This document shows positions 16,334-25,167 of a stretch of DNA of 64,000 bases, piece after piece. The stretch covers positions 62,001 through 126,000 of the forward strand of contig NZ_MKIN01000026.1 in assembly GCF_001938985.1 (NCBI RefSeq). The letters are read 5' to 3'. How positions within the stretch are numbered: the stretch's first letter is position 1; every line of letters begins with the position of its first letter. Made by a program: the position numbers and the translations under genes. The notes under the pieces are model-generated. The model did not search any database, had not been told where the DNA came from, and worked only from the letters and a program-made list of their open reading frames with translations. This DNA is from Gillisella taibaishanensis (GTDB lineage: Bacteria > Pseudomonadota > Alphaproteobacteria > Rhizobiales > Rhizobiaceae).

Positions 16334-19300
16334 CCTATCAAGCGGAAGAGCATTTGAAGCTCCTCAAACCTTTTCAGCGGGCCACAGTCAATTATGTGTT
16401 TCGGCGTCTGTTCACTGATGCGCTGCCCACGGGGCAGTTTCTCGTCGCCGATGAGGTCGGCCTGGGAAAGACCATGGTGGCGCGGGGTGTCATTGCCAAA
16501 GCAATCGAAGAGTTGACCGGCAAGGTCGATCGTATCGACGTCGTCTACATATGCTCTAACCAGGCGATTGCCGAGCAGAACATCAAGTCGCTCAACGTCA
16601 TTGGCTCGGCGACAAAACCTCTCAATACACGTCTCACTTTGCTGCCGCTCGAAATCGAGCAAGAGGGCGGAATTGCGTCGCAGCCCGTGAATCTTATCAG
16701 CCTCACCCCAGGAACAGCACTCGATCTGAAGTCATCATTGGGTACCGCAAAAGAACGGGTCCTGATTTACGAGATGCTGAGAAAGAGGCTCGGTATCCGA
16801 CACAGCGGCGTGCAGCGTGTCTTCCGCGGAGGCGTTGACAAAGAAAACTGGCCTGGCTGGACCGACTGGATACGCTATCAGAAAATCTCCGAGCAGATTT
16901 CGAAGAATTTCAACGCGGCTGTCGGAGACGAATTCGTAGAGCGGATTCGCGCAGCCGCAGAACTGGCGAGGAGCAAGAAAAATCCAAACTATCCCCCCGA
17001 TCAGCGGCCGCCTGCCATGATTGGGGAATTGCGCCGTGTCCTGGCACGAACCTGTGTCGATGCCCTGACCCCCGATTTGATCATCCTCGACGAATTTCAG
17101 CGATTCGCCGATTTGTTGCACGAGCACGATGAGCAGTTGGCTCCCGAAAAAGCAGCGGCGGCGGAGCTCGCGCGTGCGCTCTTTTCCTATTCTGGCGGCG
17201 ACGGCTCGAAAGCTCGGCTTCTGCTATTGTCAGCAACTCCATACCGCATGCTGACCTTGAATAGCGACGATCCAGAGGACGGTGATCACTACAGTGATTT
17301 CCTGCGCACCATGCGTTTCCTCTTTGGCGCAGAAGCGGGTGATGCGCGGATTAAAGAGCTGGAAACAGAGCTTATCAACTTCCGCCGCGCGTTACAGGCA
17401 ATGCCAGAGACAAGTGTTCAGGCTCGCGTCAGGCGCGATCGCGTTCAACACATTTTGGGGGAAGTCATTGCCCGCACCGAGCGCGTCGATTCCAGCGATG
17501 ACCGCAATGCGCTTGTCAAGGAGAGCAAGCCGCAGCTGAGGATCGAGACGGATGATCTTAGGGAGGCGAAGGTGATTGCCCAGGTAGCAGCGCTCGTCGG
17601 TGCGCCGGGTATAGTTGAGTATTGGAAGTCGGCGCCGTACCTCCTCAATTTCATGCGTGACTACAAGCTCCGGCAGAAGTTACAGGCGGTGAAGCTCCGG
17701 CCATCTAGTGAACTCCGCCACGCAATCAAGGCTGCCACTCCGTTCCTCATCAGCAAGGAGCAAGTCGAGGGCTACGAGGAGATTCCGCTGCGCAACGCAC
17801 GAATGCGCGTTATGGCGGACATGGCCTTCCAGCATGGGCTTGATCGCGCATTGTGGGTTCCTCCATCTCGGCCATCATACGGCGCGCAGATCCCGGCAGC
17901 GAAGTCGCTCATATTCTCTGATTGGTCGATGGTGCCTGACGCGATCGCCGCCCTTCTTTCGCATGAAGCAAGTCGCCGCATGGGCATGACGACCGACCTG
18001 GTCAGCCGCACCAGCCGCCCGATCGGCATCGAGGAGATGATGCCAATGCTCTGCCCCTCCCCTACCCTGGCGGCGTGGGTCGACCCGCTGGCCTTGGAGC
18101 GCCGGTTTGGACGTGCGTCAAGCTATGATGACCTGCACCTCCAGGCCGTCCAAGTACTCACCGAGCGTATCGATAAAAAGCGACTATTACGCCTGGCCGA
18201 GAGATCCGATCGCCTCCTGCCGCTCACACTTGAGGAAGGATTGGGGACCGGCGTTGACTGGGGAAGGGTCGGTGCGATTGAGCATGAAGGCCATGATGAA
18301 CACGGGGCTATGGCGCGCGCCATCGAGGTAATTGGAAACGCACTCGAAGCCGAAGATCATCTTGACGACGGAGACGTCAAGGAAACCTGCGACAAGCTCG
18401 CAGAATTTGCCCTTGGGTCCCCAGCGACCTGCGCACTTCGCGCGTTGGGCCGCCTTTGCCCGGAGCTACCTCTGAACGACCCGGCCCTCGTCGGGGCAGC
18501 GATGGCGATCGCGCTAGGATTTCGGAGCCTGTACAATCAACCAGAGAGCAGGGCGTTGTTGGCAGAAGCATCGCCCCTGAATTACTGGCGCCAGGTCAAC
18601 TCGCATGCAGCGAGACACGACTTGGCAGCTGTTTTGGATGAATATCTCCAACTCGTGGTCGATGCTGAGCACGCCGCCGAATTGCACGCGGGACAACGCG
18701 CGGCTCTCATCGCCAACAAGGTTGTCGAAGTAGTCGCTTTGAGACCAGCTCAGATAACCCTGGATCACTGGACGGCTGGACGCTCGCGCTTGCACGATAA
18801 GACCTTCGAGGTGAGGGCGCGCTTTGCGATGCGCTTTGCGACGAAAGCCGAGGATGAAAAAGGTGTTCGCCGTACGACGCTCGTGCAGGCTGCGTTCAAG
18901 TCGCCTTTCCGTCCGTTTGTTCTGGCGTCAACCTCGATCGGCCAGGAGGGCTTGGATTTCCACCCTTATTGTGCCCGGATCGTCCATTGGAATCTGCCCC
19001 GTAATCCAGTCGACATTGAGCAGCGCGAAGGCCGGGTTCACCGCTTCAAGAATCACGCGGTCCGCCGCAATATCGCTGCCAAGCTTGGTGAATTTGCGAT
19101 CTGCGGCGATGCGCGTGTCGCACCATGGGAGAGCATGTTCGAGGCCGCTCGGCAGCATGAAATCGCGCAAGGTCGCCCTGGGGATATCGTGCCCTACTGG
19201 CTCTACCCCGGCGACACAAAAATTGAGCGGGTTGTTCTCATCCCCCCGTTTAGCAGAGAGGTTGAGCGCTTCGAGAACCTGAAGAAATCTCTCGCGACGT

Positions 19301-19452
19301 ATCGACTTGCCTTCGGACAGCCCCGTCAAGATGAACTGATCAACCTTTTTTCCGCCTTCGGACCGGACGTCGTCGCGGAGCTCGCTGACCTGCAAATTTC
19401 ACTCAGGCCGGTGGGTGAAGCAAAGATATCGCCCAGCCCTACGGAAGGATGA
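16330..19452 (+). CDS. SF2 helicase partner of the PLD protein
   Basis: The 1040-residue protein has a DEAD/SNF2-type ATPase core: DEVGLGKT at 41-48, LIILDEFQRF for motif II, LLLLSATPYRM for motif III, and in the C-terminal lobe STSIGQEGLDFH and DIEQREGRVHRF for motifs V and VI. A long insert of roughly 400 residues separates the two lobes. The architecture resembles DISARM-type or other PLD-associated helicases. Start 16330 forms an ATGA overlap with the PLD gene. I infer that it translocates on DNA and delivers or activates the PLD subunit. It is the last gene of the + strand cluster and converges on the trb operon. Confidence 0.82.
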   Translation: MTYQAEEHLKLLKPFQRATVNYVFRRLFTDALPTGQFLVADEVGLGKTMVARGVIAKAIEELTGKVDRIDVVYICSNQAIAEQNIKSLNVIGSATKPLNTRLTLLPLEIEQEGGIASQPVNLISLTPGTALDLKSSLGTAKERVLIYEMLRKRLGIRHSGVQRVFRGGVDKENWPGWTDWIRYQKISEQISKNFNAAVGDEFVERIRAAAELARSKKNPNYPPDQRPPAMIGELRRVLARTCVDALTPDLIILDEFQRFADLLHEHDEQLAPEKAAAAELARALFSYSGGDGSKARLLLLSATPYRMLTLNSDDPEDGDHYSDFLRTMRFLFGAEAGDARIKELETELINFRRALQAMPETSVQARVRRDRVQHILGEVIARTERVDSSDDRNALVKESKPQLRIETDDLREAKVIAQVAALVGAPGIVEYWKSAPYLLNFMRDYKLRQKLQAVKLRPSSELRHAIKAATPFLISKEQVEGYEEIPLRNARMRVMADMAFQHGLDRALWVPPSRPSYGAQIPAAKSLIFSDWSMVPDAIAALLSHEASRRMGMTTDLVSRTSRPIGIEEMMPMLCPSPTLAAWVDPLALERRFGRASSYDDLHLQAVQVLTERIDKKRLLRLAERSDRLLPLTLEEGLGTGVDWGRVGAIEHEGHDEHGAMARAIEVIGNALEAEDHLDDGDVKETCDKLAEFALGSPATCALRALGRLCPELPLNDPALVGAAMAIALGFRSLYNQPESRALLAEASPLNYWRQVNSHAARHDLAAVLDEYLQLVVDAEHAAELHAGQRAALIANKVVEVVALRPAQITLDHWTAGRSRLHDKTFEVRARFAMRFATKAEDEKGVRRTTLVQAAFKSPFRPFVLASTSIGQEGLDFHPYCARIVHWNLPRNPVDIEQREGRVHRFKNHAVRRNIAAKLGEFAICGDARVAPWESMFEAARQHEIAQGRPGDIVPYWLYPGDTKIERVVLIPPFSREVERFENLKKSLATYRLAFGQPRQDELINLFSAFGPDVVAELADLQISLRPVGEAKISPSPTEG

Positions 19453-19480
19453 TCGACCTCGACTAAGATCGCGGTCGATC
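19451..19480. terminator. Inverted repeat between convergent operons
   Basis: GATCGACC and GGTCGATC form a perfect 8-bp stem around a 14-nt loop, starting at the helicase stop codon. A second small repeat (TCACA/TGTGA) follows within 20 bp. The location between convergent operons fits a bidirectional terminator, although there is no clear U-tract. Confidence 0.4.
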
Positions 19481-19534
19481 ATAGTGTCACATAAGATTCT
19501 GTGATCGGTGAAATAGAAACCTAATCGTGAGCGA

Positions 19535-19789
19535 TCATATGGCGGAATTACTGTCCTTCCGCGGCAGAGGGTGATTTCGCTTCGCCTTCCCAAAGTCTCG
19601 GTCACTCGCCATAAACTTCTGGATCATCGGCGCGATTAGTTTCACCGGCTCCGGTGGTGTAGCCTCCCCATTCGCCCTTGCAAGAATAACTGCATAGGCC
19701 TGCAAATCCTGAAACACCGCAGCCGGCAGTTCGACGGTGATCTTCACGGGCCTGTCGTCCGGAATAGCGGAAAGCTTCAGCTTGGTCAT
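19535..19789 (-). CDS. DUF2274 protein at the end of the trb operon
   Basis: This 84-residue protein (MTKLKLSAIPDDRPVKITVELP, then AYAVILARANGE and KLIAPMIQKFMASDR) is the DUF2274 product that usually follows trbI in alphaproteobacterial Trb operons. Its start overlaps the trbI stop by ATGA. It looks like a small ribbon-helix-helix-type or coiled protein with a basic tail. Its role in transfer is not established to my knowledge. Confidence 0.85.
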   Translation of the reverse strand: MTKLKLSAIPDDRPVKITVELPAAVFQDLQAYAVILARANGEATPPEPVKLIAPMIQKFMASDRDFGKAKRNHPLPRKDSNSAI

Positions 19790-20976
19790 GTCGGTTCCTT
19801 CGCGGCTCGGTAAGGCTGCATAACGAGATCCCGATTGACGATGACACGAACCGGGAATCCCTGCCGAATAGTGAGCGTTGGCTGTATGTTCAGCTGCCGG
19901 CCAACGATCTGCTGACCAACGTTGGAAGCCGTCCCTTGCGCGCTTTCCCGTATCGCCTGAGCGATTTCGCTTTCCTCGTCGTCGCTGCCGATCTGCGTGC
20001 CGACGCCGAGCAGCGTCGAGAGCGCGGCCGCCTTGAAGAGCAGACCCCAATGGTAATCCACCTCATCCTCGAGGCCGGAGAAGCCCTGCGGATCCGTGCC
20101 CTGAAGGCGTTCGAGCACAATGGATGTGCCGTCCGGCATGACGACCCGGTTCCAGACCAGAAGCACGCGCGACTGCCCGAAGGCGACCTGGCTGTCATAC
20201 TGACCGATCAACCGCGAGCCCTGCGGGATGAGCAGATGCGACCCGGTCGGGCTGTCATAAACGTTCTCCGTCACCTGCGCGGTGATCGAGCCCGGTAGAT
20301 CGGACTTGATGCCGGTGATCAGGGCGGCGGCGATCACCGACCCAGCCTGCAGCACATAGGGCGAGGCCTTCTCCTCGACGCGATCGGGGCTGACGGTACG
20401 CCGGTCTGCCTCGGCGTTGACAAAGGCCAGCTTGCGGTCCTGCATGTTCTGCGCCGCGCCGGCGTCGAGCGACGGCACCGTGTCGGCCTGCGTAAGTGCG
20501 TTAGGATCGGCCGTGCTTGTCCGCGTGCTTACGACCTGGTCTGTGCGCTCGGCTCGGCTGTCGGTGAACAGCTTGGCAACACGCGCGGCTTCGATCTCCG
20601 CCAGGCGGCGCTGCTCCTCCGGATCGGCACGCGGCGTCTGGATTGTCGGGACGGCGACAGGCTTGCCCTCCTCCTGCGCCTTCAGGATCGGTCGACCGAG
20701 ATCCCCGGGAAGTGCAGGCCCGAGTTTCGGAATGCCGGTATAGTCCTTCGGTAGGTTGGCGAGGCCGTCCGCCGGCGTGCGGTTGTCGGTATTGTAGAGT
20801 TCGGCAGGCGTCTGGGCCCTGCGCCGATTGGTGTCGAGCGCAAAGAACAATGCTGCGGCGATCGCGAGGCCCGAGACACCGCCGAGACCGATCAGCACCT
20901 TGCGCGACAGGCGCGTGACGCGTGGCGGTTCCGGCCGCAGCCGGAACTCCGCCTTGAGATCGGAGGGACCGGTCAT
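19786..20976 (-). CDS. trbI: Conjugal transfer protein TrbI (VirB10-like)
   Basis: This is a VirB10/TrbI-family bitopic protein that bridges inner and outer membrane in the type IV secretion channel. A short cytoplasmic N-terminus, one membrane helix at about residues 27-47 (VLIGLGGVSGLAIAAALFFA) and a proline-rich periplasmic stretch precede the conserved C-terminal beta-barrel domain. That domain carries LQAGSVIAAALITGI, PQGSRLIGQYDS, VVMPDGTSI and the terminal RQGFPVRVIVNRDLV. At 396 residues it is close to the family's usual length. It overlaps trbG and DUF2274 by 4 bp each. Confidence 0.95.
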   Translation of the reverse strand: MTGPSDLKAEFRLRPEPPRVTRLSRKVLIGLGGVSGLAIAAALFFALDTNRRRAQTPAELYNTDNRTPADGLANLPKDYTGIPKLGPALPGDLGRPILKAQEEGKPVAVPTIQTPRADPEEQRRLAEIEAARVAKLFTDSRAERTDQVVSTRTSTADPNALTQADTVPSLDAGAAQNMQDRKLAFVNAEADRRTVSPDRVEEKASPYVLQAGSVIAAALITGIKSDLPGSITAQVTENVYDSPTGSHLLIPQGSRLIGQYDSQVAFGQSRVLLVWNRVVMPDGTSIVLERLQGTDPQGFSGLEDEVDYHWGLLFKAAALSTLLGVGTQIGSDDEESEIAQAIRESAQGTASNVGQQIVGRQLNIQPTLTIRQGFPVRVIVNRDLVMQPYRAAKEPT

Positions 20977-22034
20977 CGGCTTCTCTCCGACGAGAACAGC
21001 GCCGTGCGGTTGGCGACGCGTCGGCCATCGGTGCGCACGATGCGCACGCGGCGCTGGCTGTCCTTGTCACCGAGCCGGAGTTCCGCGGCAGCAAACAGCC
21101 GGTCGACGACATAGTAGTTCTGCTGGGCGCGGTAGTTCACGAGCTCCGAATTGCCCGACGCGCCGATGACGAAGAGCGGCGGCATTTCGCCCTGGGCGAT
21201 GCCGGAGGTGAACTCGATATAGACCTTAGTGCCATCGTCGAAGGCGCGCAAGGGTCGCCAGGGCGCGCTGTCACCCTCGATCCGGTAGCGGAAGTTCAGG
21301 CTCTGCAGATCGACACCGCTCGCCACAGCCTGTGTTTCAGCGGCCCTGGTGTTCTGGCGCCGTAGCGCGATCAGCTGGTCGGCCGGATATTGCCAGGAGA
21401 CCGAGGCCATGTATGTCTTTTCCGTCGAGCGCAGTTCGAGATGATAGGTGCGAAGATTGGTGTTGATCACGAGATTGGTTTGCAGCTCGGAGCGCGTTGG
21501 CTTGACGAGGATATGCATCTGTTTTGCTGCGCCCGTGCCGCTCTCGGTATCACCGACGATCCAGCGCACGGTGTCGCCGGCTGCAACCGGGCCTGAGCCA
21601 ACCAGCTGCTCGCCCGGCTGCAGCGCGATGTCGGTCACCTGCCCGGGTGCTGCATAGACCTGGTAGAGGGCGCCGATGGCGAAGGGATACACCTGGACGG
21701 CATTGATGAAGCCGTCGCGGACCGGCTGCATGCGAGCCGCCTCATTGGCGGCGGCAATCCGCGCCTTCGGATCGGAGCTGTCGGGCTTCTTCTTGCCCTC
21801 GTCGATCGGCTTCAACTGGCCGGGCAGCGGAAGCGGCTTCGATACCTCGACCACTTTTACCGGCCCGACTGGATCAGCAAGCTTCACCGCGGGTGCCGCA
21901 TCGTCATAGTCGATTTCCGGCGGGATGTACTTCTTGGCGCAGCCAGCCAGCGCTGTCGCTGTCAGCAGTGCCGTTGCGAGCACGGTGGCTCTGCCCGATC
22001 GGATCCTGTTCATGGCTTTTCCTGCCCCCTTCAT
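20973..22034 (-). CDS. trbG: Conjugal transfer lipoprotein TrbG (VirB9-like)
   Basis: The ATG at 22034 overlaps the trbF stop (ATGA) and gives a 353-residue protein with a lipoprotein signal; the lipobox LAGC places the lipidated cysteine at residue 32. The remainder is a VirB9/TrbG domain (YPFAIGALYQVYAAPGQVTDIALQPGEQL, WIVGD, TNLVINTNLRTYHLEL, NFRYRIEG, KVYIEF) that forms the outer-membrane core with TrbI. A start at 22148 would overlap trbF by more than 100 bp and would bury the signal peptide, so it is rejected. Confidence 0.94.
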   Translation of the reverse strand: MKGAGKAMNRIRSGRATVLATALLTATALAGCAKKYIPPEIDYDDAAPAVKLADPVGPVKVVEVSKPLPLPGQLKPIDEGKKKPDSSDPKARIAAANEAARMQPVRDGFINAVQVYPFAIGALYQVYAAPGQVTDIALQPGEQLVGSGPVAAGDTVRWIVGDTESGTGAAKQMHILVKPTRSELQTNLVINTNLRTYHLELRSTEKTYMASVSWQYPADQLIALRRQNTRAAETQAVASGVDLQSLNFRYRIEGDSAPWRPLRAFDDGTKVYIEFTSGIAQGEMPPLFVIGASGNSELVNYRAQQNYYVVDRLFAAAELRLGDKDSQRRVRIVRTDGRRVANRTALFSSERSR

Positions 22035-22720
22035 TGCGAAAGCTCCTTCGACCAGTTGATGGCGTTGACAAAGACCCCGAGCGGATTGGCGCGCAGCTTG
22101 TCGGCGTTGCGCGGCTGCTCGATCACGACGGTGAGGATGGCCGTCCACCGCTCGGTGGATGAGAGTTGCCCGTCCTCGTAGCGGTGCTCCGACCAGGCGA
22201 CGCGGAAGCTCTCGGGCGAGGCGCGGATGACGGATGAGACGTCGACCGCCACCTGCACCTTGCCGACCTTGGTGAAGGGATCATTGGCGCGGGCGTAGTC
22301 GTTGAGCGCCACCGCGCCACGGTTGGTCGTGAACTCGTAGGCGCTCAGCCAGTTCTGGCGGACGATCACCGCGTCGGCCGGGATAGAGCGAACGTTTTCA
22401 ACGAAGCGGGCAAGATGCCAGGCGACCTGTGGGTCGGTCGGCCTGTAGTCGGCGGTCGCCGGCGCGATAGCCTGGGCTTCGCCGATCTTGTCGATCTGAA
22501 CCACCCACGGCACCACCGTGCCTTGCGTCGACTGCCAGATGAGGGCGGAGGCAAAGCCGCCGGCCAGTATGAGCGAGCCGAAGGCCATCAGCCGCCAGTT
22601 CCTCGCCTGCACACGGGCGGAGCCGATCCGCTCGTCCCAGGCCTGAGCAGCTTTCTGGTAAGGGGTTTCAGGCTCAGGCGTTCGGGCATAGCGCACCGAG
22701 GCGCGTTTGAAAGGGTTCAT
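22031..22720 (-). CDS. trbF: Conjugal transfer protein TrbF (VirB8-like)
   Basis: The 229-residue protein has a cytoplasmic N-terminus with TPYQKAAQAWDERIGSARV-type sequence, one membrane helix (LMAFGSLILAGGFASALIW) and a periplasmic VirB8-fold domain with WHLARFVENVRSIPAD, YEFTTNRGAVALNDYA and the strand WTAILTVVIEQPR. VirB8-like proteins nucleate assembly of the transfer channel at the inner membrane. It overlaps trbL and trbG by 4 bp each. Confidence 0.95.
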   Translation of the reverse strand: MNPFKRASVRYARTPEPETPYQKAAQAWDERIGSARVQARNWRLMAFGSLILAGGFASALIWQSTQGTVVPWVVQIDKIGEAQAIAPATADYRPTDPQVAWHLARFVENVRSIPADAVIVRQNWLSAYEFTTNRGAVALNDYARANDPFTKVGKVQVAVDVSSVIRASPESFRVAWSEHRYEDGQLSSTERWTAILTVVIEQPRNADKLRANPLGVFVNAINWSKELSQ

Positions 22721-24072
22721 CTGCGGTCATCCTGATTGAGGGAAACGGACATGGAACCGCCGCCGTGATCGCCGGAGCGGACGGAATGAGCGGCGGTGCT
22801 GACACCGTGCTGGAAGGCGGTCTTACGCTGCATGCGCTCAGCCCATGGCGGCGGCGAAGAAGCTTGCGCGGCTCCGCCAGAGGTCTCGCTAGGCGTGCCG
22901 GACGCACCGGCGCCGACATCGTTCCCGCCGCCTGTGGCCTTCCAGCCAGCAGACTGCCCTGTTGCGTAACTGGAGTGCAGCCCCTCGCCCGAAAGGCCAG
23001 CAGCTTCCTTCGCCTTGCTCATTACAAAACCGGCGCCAGCTTTGGCCATGCCGGCGAGACCCGCGGCGGCGCGCCCAGCACTACCTGCGTCGGAGGAGGC
23101 ACTGGCAAGCCCATAGGCGGTGCTGGCGCCACCTGCGACAGCCGCCCCTCCCCGCATCGCTCCGCCGATAGCGCCGGCAGCCGCGCCCATTCCAGCACGG
23201 GCGCCGACATAGCCGGCAGCACCGAGGCCCGCGGCAGCAAGCCCCGTTCCGACGGCAGCGCCGGCGCCAAGCTGCGGTGCGCCCGACACAAGGCCCGTGG
23301 CGATTCCGGGTCCGAAGATCGAAAGCCCCATCAGCGCAAGCGCGCCCAGAACGAGCGACAGCGCCTCCGAGATAGTAGGCTGCTCGGAAAAGCCGGCAGT
23401 GAACTCGCCGAAGAGACCTGACCCGATACCGACGATCACGGCAAGCACCAGGATCTTCACGCCTGAGGCGACGATATTGCCGAGCACCTTTTCGGCTAGG
23501 AAGGCGGTCTTGTTGAAGAAGGCAAACGGGATCAGGACGAAGCCGGCCAGCGTCGTCAGCTTGAACTCAATCAGGGACACGAAGATCTGGATCGCGAGGA
23601 TGAAGAAGGCGACCAGCACGATCACCCAGGCGGTCATTAGCACGAAGATCTGCACGAAATTCTCGAAGAAGCTGACATAGCCCATCAGGTCGCCGGCGGC
23701 CTGCAGGATCGGATTGCCGGCGTCGATACCGACCTGAGCAACACGACCGGGCTGCAAAAGCTCGGTGCTCGACAGCGAGGATCCCGCTGCCTTCAGACCA
23801 AGACCGGAGAAACTCTCGAAGACGATGCGGGCGAGATTGTTGAAGTTGCCGACGATGAAGGCGAAGAAGCCGATGTAGAGGGTCTTCTTGATCAGGCGCT
23901 GGATGACGTCCTCATCCGCGCCCCAGGCCCAGAAGAGACCAGCCAGCACGACATCGATCGCAATCAGCGTCGAGGACAAGAACGCCACCTCGCTACCGAG
24001 CAGACCGAAGCCGGAATCGATATAGGAGGTGAAGGTTTCCAGGAAACGATCGATGATGCCGGTATTGTTCAT
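22717..24072 (-). CDS. trbL: Conjugal transfer membrane protein TrbL (VirB6-like)
   Basis: The 451-residue polytopic inner-membrane protein starts FLETFTSYIDSGFGLLGSEVAFLSSTLIAID and has about six hydrophobic segments in the first 290 residues. The C-terminus is a low-complexity Gly/Ala/Ser-rich cytoplasmic tail. This is the TrbL/VirB6 layout. Start and stop each overlap neighbours by 4 bp. The Gly/Ala tail makes the opposite strand look open in several frames, but those frames have no coding features. Confidence 0.94.
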   Translation of the reverse strand: MNNTGIIDRFLETFTSYIDSGFGLLGSEVAFLSSTLIAIDVVLAGLFWAWGADEDVIQRLIKKTLYIGFFAFIVGNFNNLARIVFESFSGLGLKAAGSSLSSTELLQPGRVAQVGIDAGNPILQAAGDLMGYVSFFENFVQIFVLMTAWVIVLVAFFILAIQIFVSLIEFKLTTLAGFVLIPFAFFNKTAFLAEKVLGNIVASGVKILVLAVIVGIGSGLFGEFTAGFSEQPTISEALSLVLGALALMGLSIFGPGIATGLVSGAPQLGAGAAVGTGLAAAGLGAAGYVGARAGMGAAAGAIGGAMRGGAAVAGGASTAYGLASASSDAGSAGRAAAGLAGMAKAGAGFVMSKAKEAAGLSGEGLHSSYATGQSAGWKATGGGNDVGAGASGTPSETSGGAAQASSPPPWAERMQRKTAFQHGVSTAAHSVRSGDHGGGSMSVSLNQDDRR

Positions 24073-24386
24073 GGCTTCACCGTGGCATCGGCGCCAGATG
24101 CCGGCGTGGTCGGGCGACCGGATACCGAAGGCTTCAGGAACCGCCGGCGGTTCTCCATCCAGGCCTTCAGGCAGTCCTTGTCTCTTAGCGCCTCGGCGCC
24201 GAGATCACGGCAGCGGAGCAATTCCTTTCGTGCCCCATCAGTCTCAGGATCGCCGCCCGGATCAAGGGACCGGAAGATGGGGGCTTCTTCTGGTCCCTGT
24301 CGCTGGCTGAATGCCATGAGCGTCGCGGTCAGTCCTGCTCCAATGGCAAGCACAGAGGTCATCCGGGCGGCGATCTTGAAGTCCAT
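24069..24386 (-). CDS. TrbK-alt-like small membrane protein (putative entry exclusion)
   Basis: This 105-residue protein has one N-terminal membrane helix (MTSVLAIGAGLTATLMAF) and a periplasmic part containing two cysteines (LLRCRDLG, KDCLKAWMENRRRFL). The pattern and position between trbJ and trbL match the protein usually annotated TrbK-alt, a putative entry-exclusion factor in alphaproteobacterial Trb systems. The function is assigned by analogy only. Confidence 0.8.
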   Translation of the reverse strand: MDFKIAARMTSVLAIGAGLTATLMAFSQRQGPEEAPIFRSLDPGGDPETDGARKELLRCRDLGAEALRDKDCLKAWMENRRRFLKPSVSGRPTTPASGADATVKP

Positions 24387-24399
24387 GGGTCCAAAGCTC

Positions 24400-25167
24400 C
24401 TACTGGTGGAACATGCGGACGCTGGACGGACTGTAGGCCGTACCGGTCATGAAACGGCTGAACTGTTCGCGCGCCTGCTCCTGGGCGGCGGCTTGGCGCG
24501 CCCACTCGAGCGCTTCCGCCCGTCCCTGAGCGGCTAGCATGGCAGTGAGATCCGACATCTGCTTCGCCTGCACCGCGAGCAGCTGGTTGCCGGCCTGGGC
24601 GGCCTGCAGGACACCGACGGCCGACTGGCTGGCGCTGACGAGGGTGGAGGTTTGCGCCTGGGTGCTCGCAATACCATCAACCGCGACCGCGCCGGTCTTC
24701 AGCGAATCCTCGAAGGCCGAGACCGACTGCCGCCAGCGTTCACGTGCCGACGTCACAAGCTGATCGTTACTCTTTCCGGCGGCAAAGGTCTCGTAGGTGG
24801 AGCTGAACTGCTGGTCGATGGCCTGGACATTGTAAGCAAGCTGCTCGGCCTGATCGAGCAGGCTCTTCATCTCGGAGAAGTTCCCCTCGATATCGGAGAG
24901 CATCGACGTCGGCAGACTGGTGAGATTGCGCGCCTGATTGATCAGCATTTGCGCTTCGTTCTGAAGCGAGGTGATCTGGTTGTTGATCTGCTCCAGCGCG
25001 CGGGCGGCGGACAGCAGGTTTTCGGTATAGTTCTTCGGGTCAAAGACGATCAGCGCATGGGCCGGCTGCGGCACAAGCGTGACGGCGATCGGCAATAGCG
25101 TGGCGGCGCTGAGCGCGAGTGCGATTGCACGGCCGGAATGGCCGGGGCGGAAAACGAAACGGGTCAT
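24400..25167 (-). CDS. trbJ: Conjugal transfer protein TrbJ (VirB5-like)
   Basis: The 255-residue secreted protein has a Sec signal peptide (to about residue 38, ending PQPAHA) followed by VFDPKNYTENLLSAARALEQINNQI, a long alpha-helical coiled region typical of TrbJ. It corresponds to the minor pilus component VirB5. The start overlaps the trbE stop by 4 bp. Confidence 0.94.
   Translation of the reverse strand: MTRFVFRPGHSGRAIALALSAATLLPIAVTLVPQPAHALIVFDPKNYTENLLSAARALEQINNQITSLQNEAQMLINQARNLTSLPTSMLSDIEGNFSEMKSLLDQAEQLAYNVQAIDQQFSSTYETFAAGKSNDQLVTSARERWRQSVSAFEDSLKTGAVAVDGIASTQAQTSTLVSASQSAVGVLQAAQAGNQLLAVQAKQMSDLTAMLAAQGRAEALEWARQAAAQEQAREQFSRFMTGTAYSPSSVRMFHQ

Noticed and set aside
22765-23421. 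+ strand frame opposite the trbL tail
   Set aside because: The Gly/Ala/Ser-rich tail of trbL keeps other frames open; codon pattern and neighbours support trbL only.
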